A stretch of DNA of 64,000 nt from Antedon mediterranea (GCF_964355755.1 NC_092678.1:9520922-9584921), one strand, 5' to 3'; numbered from the stretch's first letter, positions 46,901-57,257 are shown. Numbers and translations are program-made. The notes: generated by a model from the letters alone, not told the origin.

Positions 46901-49900
46901 CAAACACATTCTATAAACTACTAAACAAAAAAACATGCATGCAGTTATCTGGTAGATGATGTTAATATGAAAGTGTATGCCACATCAGGATTTGAATCTG
47001 AAAAATTAGCATAGATTAAATTAAAATAAAACAAACACACAAACACATTCTATAAACTACTAAACAAATAAACATGCATGCAGTTATCTGGTGGATGATG
47101 TTAATATGAAAGTGTATGCCACATCAGGATTTGAACCCGAGACCTTCGACAAGAGTGCCGATGCTCTACCAGCTGAGCTATGATAGCATTCTATAAAAGA
47201 AATAGATTTTAGTGATTAGCATGGATTAACACATTCTATAAACTACTAAACAAAAAAAACATGCATGCAGTTATCTGGTGGATGATGTGAGATATGAAAG
47301 TGTATGCCACATCCGAATTTGAATCTGAAAAATTAGTATAGATTAAATTAAAAAAAACAAAAACTGAAACACATTCTATAAACTACTAAACAAATAAACA
47401 TGCATGCAGTTATCTGGTGGATGATGTTAATATGAAAGTGTATGCCACATCAGGATTTGAATCTGAAAAATTAGCATAGATTAAATTTTTTAAAAACAAA
47501 CACACAAACACATTCTATAAACTAGTAAACAAATAAACATGCATGCAGTTATCTGGTGGATGATGTTAATATGAAAGTGTATGCCACATCAGGATTTGAA
47601 TCTGAGTGATTAGCATAGATTAAATTAAAATAAAACAAACATACAAACACATTCTATAAACTACTAAACAAATAAACATTCATGCAGTTATCTGGTGGAT
47701 GATGTTAATATGAAAGTGTATGCCACATCAGGATTTGAATCTGAGTGATTAGCATAGATTAAATTAAAATAAAACAAACACACAAACACATTCTATAAAC
47801 TACTAAATAAATAAACATGCATGCAGTTATCTGGTGGATGATGTTAATATGAAAGTGTATGCCACATCAGGATTTGAATCTGAAAAATTAGCATAGATTA
47901 AATAAAAAAAAAACAAACATACAAACACATTCTATAAACTACTAAACAAATAAACATGCATGCAGTTATCTGGTGGATGATGTTAATATGAAAGTGTATG
48001 CCACATCCGAATTTGAATGTGGTGGATTTAAGCATAGATTAAAATAAAACAAACACACATTCTATTAAATACTAACAAAATAATAAATAATTTTAAAGTG
48101 TACTGCATGTACACCTCAAAATTTGGACCTGAGACAGAGTGGTGATACTCTACGAACTCTAAAAAATAGATTTTTGTAATTAACATACATATTTTAAAAA
48201 AAAATAAACAATAAACAAACAATTATAATAGTTGGAAATACATTACTACTCTACACACTATTTCTTGGTCTGAAATAAAACAAAAAATTTAATTTAACAT
48301 TTGATTGAACATATATCTGCTAAAGTTGAAAGAATTTTAACTTACAGGGAATTTATGCTTCCTTTGCAGATGCATGTCATACCTTGCCAGGTTTTTAGCC
48401 GAACATCCAGGCACACTGCAGGAATGTCTGGCCTTTTTTTCCCCCTTTATCATTAGTATCTAGAAAACTTTAAATGATACACTCATGATAACTAGATAAA
48501 ACATACAAAACTGTTTATCATTTTTCAATAATCCAATCACAGTATTCAATTCACCCAAAAATAGAAACCATTGAGAATGTTTGGTTTTCAATACATTACA
48601 AGTGCAGTTTTCGGTTTCCAGTATTGGTAGAGTTAACTAGTAAAATATTCTATAAAAAAGAAACTGCAAACAAAACTAAGATAAATAAAAATATGTAATT
48701 TATTATATTTAGCTGAAGAAACTCCATGTTATACTTAACAATATGTTATTTATAATTTAGCTGGTAACCACATGAAAAAAATTGTTCATAATGAATGAAG
48801 TACTCACCTTTTTCTAGCATCAGCAACCATGTTTTTAATTATTTCTCTATTTATTATTTTGTGGGCCTTTTCCAGATGGCTGGCAAGGTACCTGCTTATG
48901 CGGCCACACAGAATGCATGTTAACAATTTTCTGTTCTGTAGGCAATAATAAACCATGACTATTTTGAATGAATGCTTTAAGGTCTATTCATTATCAACAA
49001 CCAATATCAAAATATAAAATTTTATATTATTTGTATTCAATAAAAAAAACTATTTTAATGAAGTTAAATAATTTAAGACTTCAGTAACCACAGATGTAAA
49101 CTACAACTATCTACGGTAATTAGATTTTTGATGCTAATCTACAGGGAAAATTTAATCTAGCTAAATTGATAATAAAAAAAATGAGGAAACAAAGTTTAAG
49201 TTAATATTTTACTTCAAATTAAGTACAAAAGTATATTCAATATGCTACTTTCCCTTACAGCTTTCTTCTTTTCTATGTCCTTCCTAATAAAAACAAAATA
49301 CAACACATAGGTATTAAAGGAAAAGTACTGATAAAGTAATATAATATTTCATGTTAACTGTATATAACTACCATATTTTTATTTTTACATTATTTAATAA
49401 CATAGCATTTAGGGCCTAAGTGATCCATTGGCTGTTTATTTTAATTACAGTATTAGTCAAAAAATATTATATTTACTTTTTTCCCTTCTTTTGAAAATCA
49501 CTATACCTAAACAAATTAAAAAAATATTGTTATGGTTATAGTAATAACTAAAGTTAACACAAATAAGGATGCTCAATAGTATATGTTTTGCTACATAATA
49601 AGCTCAATCTAGAAAAATAATACTGGTAAATTTTAGAAAATGATAAACTATGTTCATTCTAGAATGTCTAAATACAAAACAGTTCATAACTTACATCTCA
49701 ACTACCTCCTCTTCTTTTTCCTCGTCTTCTTTCTCGCTTTCTTCTTCTTCTTCTTCCTCCTCCTCCTCCTCCTCCATCTCCTCCTCCTCCTCCATGTTTT
49801 CCTCTTCCTCCATTTCTTCTTCCTCGTCTTCTTTCTCATTTTCTTCCTCCTCCATGTTTTCCTCTTCCTTATTTTCTTTCTTCTCAAATTCTCCATCCTC

Positions 49901-51242
49901 ACTTCTATTAATAGTTCACAAAGTACACACAAATATTGTAGGTGTATTAAAATAAAAGTCGAAAAAAAAAAACTATTTATAGACCTACTATGAAATAATA
50001 TAGAAATTATATAAGCATGTATGTTTGCACAAATTAGAATAGATGTTTGGCTTTAGGTAAATAAACAACAGTATATATCCTATTCTTCGTTAACAAAATA
50101 ATTTCAAGTATTTATTTTTTAACAAAAATAAGTTTGAATTGTATGGTGTGAATAATAAAGTATAAATAATTACGTCAAAATAAAACAAAATTGTAAATTT
50201 ATGGCAAAAATGGTTTATCACAGATAACAAATCACCCGAGTTAACTAACTGGTTAATTATTGAACCGATTAATATTAAAATTTGCAAGGTAGGCTCAAAT
50301 TAAACCCTAGCCATCAGCGCAAGATCAGTAATCTGGATGTCGTGGTTCATACAAACACAACAGATTTATTCTCAAATTGGATACTTACACTTTGTCAGAC
50401 ATGTAGTCTTCTTTGCTACTAATAATAAAATTAAACAAATATTGTTAGTTAATTTTTACTTTGAAAAACAAATACAGGCTCTAATTATTAACCTCTTTTA
50501 TTTCATTAAAGCAAATAATTAAAAAAATCATTTCAAACCCTTACTTTTTTATCATTATGAATAAAAATGAATAAAGGTTTGTTTATAACATGTCATTTTT
50601 CAAGAAGGCTGTACCAACGAAGATACAATATTGGAATTAAAAATAAAATACTTACCATCTAAATTTGTCATGGATGTAAAAATGGAGTAATTTATCAATA
50701 AATTTCTAACTATACTTACCAGTCTTTATGATTAAAAAAAATCGCTTTCAGTTAATTCATCAGGTTGCTATAAAAAAATAATGTTATTATTGTATATTTG
50801 TTAAAAATAATTAAACTAAAGTTATCCGTAACTATTATTACATAGTGCAGTATTATTATTACTTTTCTAAGGCTTAACCTTACTTTTATATACTGTACTT
50901 GAAAAAGTTGAATTCCATGACTAATTTAAGCTCTAGATAAATGGATTATTACATTTGTGATTCAGCCAAGGAGCATTATCAGTACGGGACATGTCAGCTC
51001 ATTTAGGAGATTAGATTAGTAATGACGTACATTTTATAAAAAGTCTGCTTTAGCGATAACATTTTATAAACTTAAAATACCAACAACTGACAACAACCAT
51101 TTGGTCCAGCATAAAATCTGGATGTTTCAGTATACAAAGCGAGTTGAATCGCTCCACCAAACCTGGAATAAATCATCCTGGATTCAGGTAAATTTAGGTA
51201 AATGAATTGTTTACTTACGGGTGAATTACAAAAACGGTCCAT
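37592..51242 (-). CDS. Zinc-finger tyrosine-recombinase gene, about 20 coding exons
   Basis: Exons with GT..AG borders: 51242-51219, 50767-50720, 50418-50389, 49904-49695, 49506-49477, 49283-49259, 48935-48808, 48459-48346, 45493-45300, 44984-44770, 44667-44596, 41152-40980, 40746-40498, 40332-40171, 39984-39958, 39772-39731, 39575-39537, 37993-37871, 37786-37700, 37675-37592. Numbered from the ATG at 50402 (about 662 residues): acidic region 5-75, C2H2 fingers near 100-118 and 150-171, core-binding-like region 175-334, then catalytic R366, K397, R469, H494, Y503. Splice phases agree at all joins except the second exon (in-frame TAA after T8) and the 48808/48459 join (one nt out). The start may be 51242 or 50402. 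This resembles intron-rich uncharacterised animal proteins with C2H2 plus recombinase-like domains. DNA breakage-rejoining in the nucleus is inferred. Confidence 0.75.
38324..38388 (-). pseudogene. tRNA-like module 1, truncated in the variable region
   Basis: A-box-like TAGCTCAGCTGGTAGAGC and B-box-like GGGTTCAAATCC are intact, but 7 nt are missing between the anticodon and T arms compared with the 72-nt form. Confidence 0.7.
38506..38570 (-). pseudogene. tRNA-like module 2, truncated
   Basis: Same 65-nt form as module 1, with a G-to-T change in the D loop (CTTG for CTGG on the minus strand). Confidence 0.7.
40171..41152 (-). CDS. Catalytic exons of the tyrosine recombinase
   Basis: Exon 41152-40980 holds NNGCRTGVLANATLEQYY with R366, equivalent to the first Arg of the phage-integrase fold. 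Exon 40746-40498 holds SKHKTSCKFGAANLV with K397 (the beta-hairpin Lys) and PTNLRKAAATL with R469; the usual His three residues earlier is Thr. Exon 40332-40171 holds ADHMAHKLSTQEAYYKA with H494 and Y503, nine residues apart as in lambda integrase-type enzymes. All three exons join in phase 0. The complete nucleophile set suggests either recent activity or selection on the fold. Confidence 0.8.
41492..41563 (-). pseudogene. tRNA-like module 3 (72 nt)
   Basis: Full-length module with D stem GCTC/GAGC, TAGCTCAGCTGGTAGAGC A box and GGTTCAAATCC B box. It has two private changes near the acceptor ends. Confidence 0.7.
42368..42439 (-). pseudogene. tRNA-like module 4 (72 nt, consensus form)
   Basis: The fold is near-tRNA: acceptor TGCTATC with TGTGGCA (six of seven pair, two as G-U), D stem GCTC/GAGC, T stem TCGGG/CCTGA around TTCAAAT. 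The anticodon stem TCGGC/GTCGA encloses only six nt (ACTCTT), one short of a normal loop, and one extra nt follows the acceptor stem. The arm resembles tRNA-Lys(CTT). It is best read as a tRNA-derived repeat, not a working tRNA. Confidence 0.7.
43526..43597 (-). pseudogene. tRNA-like module 5 (72 nt)
   Basis: Identical by eye to module 4. Confidence 0.7.
43854..43925 (-). pseudogene. tRNA-like module 6 (72 nt, diverged)
   Basis: Same module with changes in the T and anticodon arms (AACCTGAGACTTTCAACAAG on the plus strand) and at the acceptor end. Confidence 0.7.
44596..45493 (-). CDS. Core-binding-like exons of the recombinase gene
   Basis: Exons 45493-45300, 44984-44770 and 44667-44596 join with phases 2, 1 and 1. 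They encode an alpha-helical region (MSRFKAYMLETLK, LAGSTLRHYLCSFVKILDYI, then a Lys/Glu-rich helix) in the place of the N-terminal SAM-like DNA-binding domain of tyrosine recombinases. The assignment rests on position and helical look. Confidence 0.65.
46190..46261 (-). pseudogene. tRNA-like module 7 (72 nt)
   Basis: As module 4, with a change in the T loop (GGATTCAAACC on the plus strand). Confidence 0.7.
46514..46585 (-). pseudogene. tRNA-like module 8 (72 nt)
   Basis: As module 4 with one change before the T stem (GAGATCTTCG on the plus strand). Confidence 0.7.
47117..47188 (-). pseudogene. tRNA-like module 9 (72 nt)
   Basis: Identical by eye to module 4. Confidence 0.7.
48346..48935 (-). 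CDS. Zinc-finger exons of the recombinase gene
   Basis: Exon 48935-48808 encodes CILCGRISRYLASHLEKAH (C-x2-C-x9-H-x4-H). Exon 48459-48346 encodes CSVPGCSAKNLARYDMHLQ followed by a second His four residues after the first (C-x4-C-x10-H-x4-H). Two fingers ahead of the recombinase domain suggest sequence-specific DNA binding. The join between these exons is one nt out of phase; an A-run or G-run miscount in the sequence or a real frameshift would explain it. Confidence 0.7.
49259..49904 (-). CDS. Acidic and lysine-rich N-terminal exons of the recombinase gene
   Basis: Exon 49904-49695 encodes about 70 residues that are mostly Glu with Asp, Lys and Met. It is followed by mini-exons 49506-49477 (MYSDFQKKGKK) and 49283-49259 (KDIEKKKA), all joining in frame. 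The opposite-strand Ser/Leu-rich and other-frame Arg/Lys-rich open frames here are shadows of the repeated GAG codons. Confidence 0.7.
50389..50767 (-). CDS. Exons 2 and 3 of the recombinase gene and start-codon question
   Basis: Exon 2 (50767-50720) reads QPDELTESDFF and then TAA, because eight T residues (minus strand, 50741-50734) are followed by AA. With one T fewer the frame would run on into exon 3 (50418-50389) in the correct phase. Exon 3 contains an in-frame ATG at 50402 that can start the downstream frame if exons 1-2 are untranslated. Confidence 0.5.
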
Positions 51243-51253
51243 TTTGAAATAAT
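51219..51253 (-). CDS. Exon 1 with possible start codon (MDRFCNSP)
   Basis: A 3' splice site (TTTGTTCCACAG) precedes ATTATTTCAAAATGGACC, and a strong donor (GTAAGTAA) follows eight codons. A further upstream noncoding exon would end at 52026 with donor GAAAG/GTAAGG. Confidence 0.55.
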
Positions 51254-51370
51254 CTGTGGAACAAATGATACATTTTTTGAAGAAAAAAAAAGCACTGAAG
51301 CCAGGGGTAGCATATACTTGCTAACGAGAAGGGCCTACTGTGGTCCAAATTTTAATACCCTCTCCTTTAT

Positions 51371-51874
51371 GCTAGGCCTAGGGGCCTACTCTAACCTAGC
51401 TAGTGTGGTATGATTGATAGGCCTAGCTAGAGACTAGGCCTATACATGACATAGGCCTACACCTAACCTCCTATCTAGGCTACAGACAGATTCAGCCAAC
51501 TAGGCTAGGCCTAAACTATTATTAACCTAGCCTAGGCCTAGCTAGGTAGACCAGGCTAGTAGGCCCTATAGCCTGGCCCAAGGAGGTAGGTTTAGTTCCT
51601 ACCCTATCTAGGCCTATAATAATACTTTAATACGCAGGCCTAGGCCTAGCTAGGTAGGCTATGCCTCCTAGGCTAGGCCTAGCTAAGCTAGCTAGGACCT
51701 AGCCTAGCTAGGAGGGCTTATTAATTATTGTTAGGCATCTAGCTAGCTAGCTAGGCCTAGCCTAGCTAGGCCTAGGCCTAGCCCTCTAGGGCCTAGGCTA
51801 GTAGGCCTAAGCCTAACTAGGGGCCTCTAGGCTAGGCCTAGCCTAGGCCTAGCTAGGCCTAGCTAGGCTAGGCC
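51371..51874. repeat. Dense AGGCCTAG/CTAGCTAG palindromic low-complexity block
   Basis: About 500 bp of overlapping AGGCCTAGG, GCCTAGC and CTAGCTAGG words lie in the putative first intron of the recombinase gene. Sparser relatives occur at 13731-13880 and 54380-54520. Almost every word is self-complementary, so the strand can fold extensively. Confidence 0.85.
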
Positions 51875-52025
51875 ACAATCATTTTATGGTGGTATTTTTT
51901 TATTTTGGCCATTTAAAACAAAAAATCTCTGTACTTTAGTACAGGGATTAAGGCACTTGGTTATGCAATAAAAATTTATGTTAGGATAATAAAATGTAAT
52001 AAAAGTACCTAGCTTATAGCCTTAC

Positions 52026-52190
52026 CTTTCTACAAACAGTCTGTTTTAACGATCAGATCAATACAGATGAATTTAAAAATTTAAAAAAACACCGCGTCCG
52101 GATGGGTTTATTTATAAAATTAGTGAAAGAGGCTGAATGCCAGTGATTACCTAACTGCTGAAAATTCTTCAATCGACGCGAGTGCATCTG
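52026..52190 (-). other. Putative untranslated first exon and promoter region of the recombinase gene
   Basis: A donor-like GAAAG/GTAAGG at 52026/52025 and the absence of other coding potential up to the 52282 terminus place the promoter here. If correct, the gene starts within about 250 bp of the element terminus. No TATA box is called. Confidence 0.35.
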
Positions 52191-52210
52191 AAATCAGCAT
52201 AATTGCACCC
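52191..52210 (-). repeat. Inverted subterminal motif near the right terminus
   Basis: AAATCAGCATAATTGCACCC is the reverse complement of a GGTGCA..ATGCTGATTT motif like those at 12073 and 12461. Confidence 0.45.
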
Positions 52211-52267
52211 AAAAAACAGGTTGCATCGCGATATGCTGATCGGCCGCCGCTGATTAGCATTGAAAAG

Positions 52268-52282
52268 TTGCATTGTGCGCTC
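52268..52282 (-). repeat. Right inverted terminus (TTGCATTGTGCGCTC)
   Basis: The reverse complement, GAGCGCACAATGCAA, matches the left terminus at 11930 and 52579 apart from one inserted A. Satellite A starts immediately after. Confidence 0.6.
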
Positions 52283-52578
52283 CCTCTCTGATCTATCTCT
52301 CTCTCTCGCTGATCTATCTCTCTCTTGATGATCTATCTCTCTCTCTCTCGCTGATCTATCTATCTCTCTCTCGCTGATCTATCTCTCTCTCGCTGATCTA
52401 TCTATCTCTCTCACGCTGATCTATCTCTCTCTCGCTGATCTATCTATCTCTGTCTCGCTGATCTATCTATCTCTCTCTCTCGCTGATCTCTCTCTCTCTC
52501 GCTGATCTAACTCTCTCTCTCTGATCTATCTCTCTCTCTCGCTGATCTATCTCTCTCTTGCTGATCTATCTCTCCTCA
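52283..52578. repeat. Short satellite A array between two unit termini
   Basis: 296 bp of the same 19/23-bp CT-rich units as at 1-11929, ending CTCTCCTCA at the next GAGCGCAC. Confidence 0.95.
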
Positions 52579-55377
52579 GAGCGCACATGCAAAAATGCAC
52601 ATCGGCCACCTACAGTTTTCAGTGAGAAACATGCACATTTGATGATAATCTAGGGGGACTTTCCACAGTAAGACATAGGCACAGGTGCATGTTTGCTCTC
52701 CGCGAGACTGTCACTATGAGAATTGCACATATGCTGATTTACATATAATTATTACTCTTTCTCTACCTATTCAATAAAAAGTCTGTAAAATATCGTTTTT
52801 CTGAGAGATTATTTAAGTCTCTAATTAACATTCATGTCTCTAATGATTTACACGTTATTTTCCTTGTTTTTTATGAAAAATATCGTTTTGGGGAAAAAAT
52901 TGAGTAATGTTCTAAGAACGATAGGTCGTCATATTTTTTATTTCACATTCACCAACATCGTCCTTTAAACATTTACTTTACATTGGAAACATATAACGTT
53001 TATATTTTTCCTATGTCAAAAAACACCAAAAGATCGTTTTTCCAGAGTTTCAACCCGATTTGACATCGGGAAAATGGTTTCCGCGGCGATTTTTATGTGT
53101 GTACTTAATGGTGCACATATGCTGATTTTACCAAAAATACGTTATTTTACACAAAAATTCATCGTTTTGTAAAAATTTTGAGTTTCATACACAATACATT
53201 TATATACTCTCTTTTTTTAATGAAGAAAACTAAAAAAAATATCGTGTCTTTTTTGAAAAAAATGTAAAAAACGCGTAATTTCTCAGACTCGAATGCACTT
53301 TTGATGATTTTTTAATTTTTTCATGACTTATAACTTGGTATGTATTTGATTAAATTGTATGAAGTATGCTTTTCTCTACTCACTTTTCAACAAAGAAAAT
53401 ATTCTCTTGGGTCAAAATCGATAATTTATCGTTTTTCGGCTATAATTAATTACCTTATAGGGCCTATGTAAAGAGCGCACGTCTAAATTGGGGTCGCCCT
53501 TTCACTGGAGGCTCGTTCGTTATTATATTTTTTAAATAGTTTTATAACTGTAGTTTGGTTATTTTAATAAAGTACATTTAATTAATAACTATGCTGATTT
53601 TTATTTATTTTTAGGAGTTGTTTGATTAAAATTCGACAATTTAATGTTGCCTTAATCGAATTTGTTAAAAATTAAACTAGTAAATAAATAAAATTAGCCG
53701 TTAGGGTTATGTCAACCCAATGTTTGTGAATGCTAAATTCCGTAATTTCTTCAAAATTACTACTTTACTTTATATGAAGCAATGCTTTGATTATATTTCT
53801 ATAACATATCAAAAGGATTTAATTGAAACTGTACAAAAAAGTGACAATTTATGCGATATTCTATACCATACAACAAAATTTGGAACGCGAAATATCCTTT
53901 TTGTAACATACAGAACGAAATTTTAATTTGTTTGCGGTTCAACACACATTGAGGTTATCGCGTCGTTCCGCAGACGTGACGGTATATTGGCAATTAGGTT
54001 TAGCGTAATTTCGCTATCGTAAACAGATATTTTTTTCTTATTTTGCTTCGATTTTATTTTAATTTGGCTGTTACACTTATTCTTTCCTTTTATTGGCGTC
54101 AGACACTGTGCATTTGTAAACCAAGGGAGATCAATTTAGTGACTTGGGAATGAGTAAATAGTGAATTATTGAGCATTATTCTGCGGACTTCAAATTCAAA
54201 AGTGGAACCCGGAGGTTCAGCGTGGATCAATTATCATAATATAAACAAACGGGACCAAACAAACATGTAGGATTGCTTTTTTCGGTAAACGATTAAACAA
54301 ATGACTAGACTATAATATGTAGTACTTTTTATTGTCTTATAATAAACAAGGGAGAGGTAGAGATCATAGCTATGTCTACGCTAGGCCGAAGTTTAAGCCA
54401 GGCTAGTTAGAGGGCCTCCAGTCGTATTGTAGTACTGTAGTAGTAGGCCTACTAGGCCTAGCCTATAGTTATATAGTTAATTGAAGTAGGTATGCCTAGA
54501 TAAAGTAGTCTAGGCCTAGTTTGAATGTTCAAGTACTTTAGTAATACTATCAAAGTATTCACAGCATTTAATCTGTAAAAGGCTATCTAGACTAGTTGCT
54601 AGCTAGGCGAAAATAACATTATTATTGTTATACTGCCCTTAATAACATGGAGTAATAATAAGGATAAGGTCTTGTTGGACGAGGCCATCGATCAAGTTTA
54701 CATTCCGTACAAGTTGTTCTGTTTTTCTGTTGTAAATTAGTATTTTCTATCAATCATCAACATTTTGTGTTGTGGCTATCGGGACATCAACCTCATTGGC
54801 TAATAAACAGCTCAATAAACAGCTCAGTGAATTTCGGCCACTGATCATGTCTGTTGCCGCATCCCTACTTACCAACAAAAAACACATCTCTTATAGACAA
54901 TTGTCAATAAAAACAATTTTCAGAAAAAAATTTACAAATTAGGTCAGCCGAAACCAAATCAAATTACTAGAAAAAAATAAAAAGTATTCATTTGATGCCT
55001 GGTAAACTGTGCCGATAGAAATGGTCATGGTGTACCCTAATGTAAAGAACATACTGTAAAGAAAATAATAAATCTTCTGAAACACCATTTTAAAAGCATT
55101 GCCTTCGATTTCATAAAAGGAAGACACTGTCGTATCTACCATAAATATCATTTGAGAGACAAAAAAAATTCAAGAGTGAAACAAAACACAATACAATATT
55201 TCAAATTTTATTGATTACATCACACAGAGAGTGTCAATATTCCATTACATGAAATGCTTAAATTTGACTGGGAATTATGCAATGAACAATAAATATTTAT
55301 TTAAATAAGAAATAATAATTAATTTGATTTGAATTTATTAGGAAAATCATAAAATATACATACAAAGTAATAACATA

Positions 55378-55489
55378 AATTAAGGCCACAGCTCAATCTT
55401 CTCATTCGGAAAAGTAAAGAACGCAAAAATAAATGGACAGAGGCATGTGGGGTCATTAAAACTGAATCGGACTGCCAGGTCATTAGATA
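55378..55489. other. 112-bp segment present only in copy 2
   Basis: Copy 1 joins AACATA directly to ATGAGG near 14726, whereas copy 2 has 112 extra bp here. One plus-strand frame is open through it (reading NLLIRKSKERKNKWTEACGV), so it might be an exon remnant lost from copy 1; a small insertion is the alternative. Confidence 0.5.
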
Positions 55490-56184
55490 ATGAGGAAACT
55501 GGACAATTGACCAATGAAGCTAGCAGGTTTTGAATACCGGCAGACTAAAAACTGTCCATTTTAGAGGATTATCAAATGATCAAATGTATTAAATAAATAA
55601 AAATATTAAATAATATTAATATAAAATCCTTTCTTAAAAAAAATGTTAAATTCGACTACATATGTATGTTTTAATTGTTAGCTTTTTTAATATGACGAGA
55701 CATGTTTATCAAAAATATTAGAATTCGTGGAAGGAAATATTTGATTCATATTAAAATGAATTATAGTGGAATTACTCTTGAAATATAAAATACTCATGAC
55801 AAAATAGAAATCACAATTTAATGTACACATTTCATTGCAAAAGTTTCCCCTCTGCTTTTTTGTAAGGGCTTGGGATCTTCAAATACAAAGTGCAATGAAT
55901 GATTTAATGTAAATTATAATGCAATTATATAAACTTATTGTAATAATATAAAAATTACAAAATAATTCACTACATTAACCATTGCTCTTTGGATTTGGCA
56001 GCATTAAAAACTTTTTTTTTATTATTATTTTTATTAACTTTATTGCACATTCAGAAAACCATTAGATATGGTGGCCCAATGGCCAAATTGCATAAAATAA
56101 AAAATATTTTGTAAAAAGTGAAAATAAAATAACAGAACAAAACAAAAAATAGAAAATATATATATATGAAACAGTATAAACACT

Positions 56185-57257
56185 CTATTCATGGCTACAA
56201 AAATCATTTGGAATCATTCTTGTTGCTGTTTTTTTTTCCACTCTTGACGAAGGTGACGGGTGGCAACCAATAGCCGATTTCCATGCTTTATCAGATGTTG
56301 CAGCACAATACCAATTTCCATAGTACTGAGTGTGGTTCTTATTTAACCTTGGTTGCTTACACTTTGAGCACACAATCACAGACATTCTTGGTTTGTACAT
56401 TTTGATCGGTTTCCAATGTCTTTAGCCACTCGTTTTCTGTACAAGAGGGTAGTTCTAGGAATGCGAGTACTACTAGCCGCAGGGACTGATGGTGGTGGGT
56501 TTGCTATCTCGCCTGGAACTGGGATCGACAGTCTGTGTTTCCTAGAGTTGCTCCGCCAGAAGTGTTTTTTGGTTGGACAAATGTGAAAGATGGAGCGCTT
56601 GCAGGATCGTTCAGCACCGCTGGATTGGTTAAAGGTTCAAGTAGGGTATTATCAGAGACAAGTTTGGGTATTGTTGCTGAGATGCCAGATTCCAACACTT
56701 GCCGCTCTTGCTTCTTTGATGTTCTGTTGTACCTATAATAACACCAATAACAAGTTAAAACTGACCGCTGGATGAGTGTCGTACGATTTATCTCCATCAA
56801 CAACAACATCAGATTAGCGGCCAGCGCTGGAAATGTTTCCCTCCGATATATACGGTAGACGGATACTCTTCACATAGTTTTGTAATAAGGCACTCCATAT
56901 ATCGATTGCAGTCCGGCCATTTGGCTGGTCCGGTGTTCTGACCTAAGAAGCATCTGTTAACCTACAAAGTGAAAAACGCAGGAAACTGCCTTACTGTCGA
57001 GTGCTTTCAACACCAGGTATTACAGCAGTCGTTTTACTTTTCTTGAACCTGCCTTTTGTGAGGTAATCGTGATGCCGTGCTTTGCGCTTAACGGTTTTGT
57101 CATACGCATCCAGGTTGTTCCACAACTTTGTGACATGTTCAGCATGACTTTGACTTATGACTTCACTGTCTTCCTTAAACTGCATAAGGTAGTCTGCCAG
57201 GGCTTCAACTTTGGCGTAGCCTGGAATGCTGTCCAGTCCAGTGGAATCCTCAAGTTC
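56185..57257 (-). pseudogene. 3' part of an uncharacterised animal gene with a C-terminal zinc-ribbon-like motif, copy 2
   Basis: Duplicate of 15372-16479. The zinc-ribbon-like end keeps the Trp codon that is a stop in copy 1, and the first exon keeps the 24 bp missing there. About 80 bp of the middle exon (the region encoding GKGYKNIRRKV in copy 1) are deleted near 56805. The frame change before CSKCKQPR is shared with copy 1, so it predates the duplication or is a systematic base-calling error at the A-run. Confidence 0.55.

Larger units (their letters stand above)
45940..48020. repeat. Satellite D, array 3, in the intron between exons 8 and 9
   Basis: About 14 units of the same 139/186-bp repeat, with full tRNA-like modules at 46190-46261, 46514-46585 and 47117-47188. 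Edges are degenerate on both sides. Confidence 0.92.
11930..52282. mobile_element. Candidate giant element or repeated ~40-kb unit bounded by inverted GAGCGCAC termini
   Basis: The interval opens with GAGCGCACATGCAA at 11930 and closes with its inverted counterpart TTGCATTGTGCGCTC (52268-52282), matching over about 15 positions with one indel. Inside both ends lie inverted copies of a TGCA..ATGCTGATTT motif (12073-12091 and 12461-12480 on plus; 52191-52210 on minus). Both flanks are satellite A. Contents are block D, satellite B and the zinc-finger tyrosine-recombinase gene; a BEL insertion adds about 6.5 kb. A second copy of the left end starts at 52579. A mobile element carrying its own recombinase is one reading; a tandem segmental duplication is the other. 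Target-site duplications cannot be called because the flanks are CT-rich satellite. Confidence 0.35.

Noticed and set aside
49640-49993. Ser/Leu/Phe-rich open frames on the plus strand and Arg/Lys-rich frame on the minus strand
   Set aside because: Shadows of the poly-acidic exon 49904-49695, whose frame alone fits the splice phases.
50656-50658. Possible 3-nt micro-exon (AG-ATG-GTAAGT on the minus strand)
   Set aside because: Splice-like on both sides, but including it brings a stop codon at the next join.
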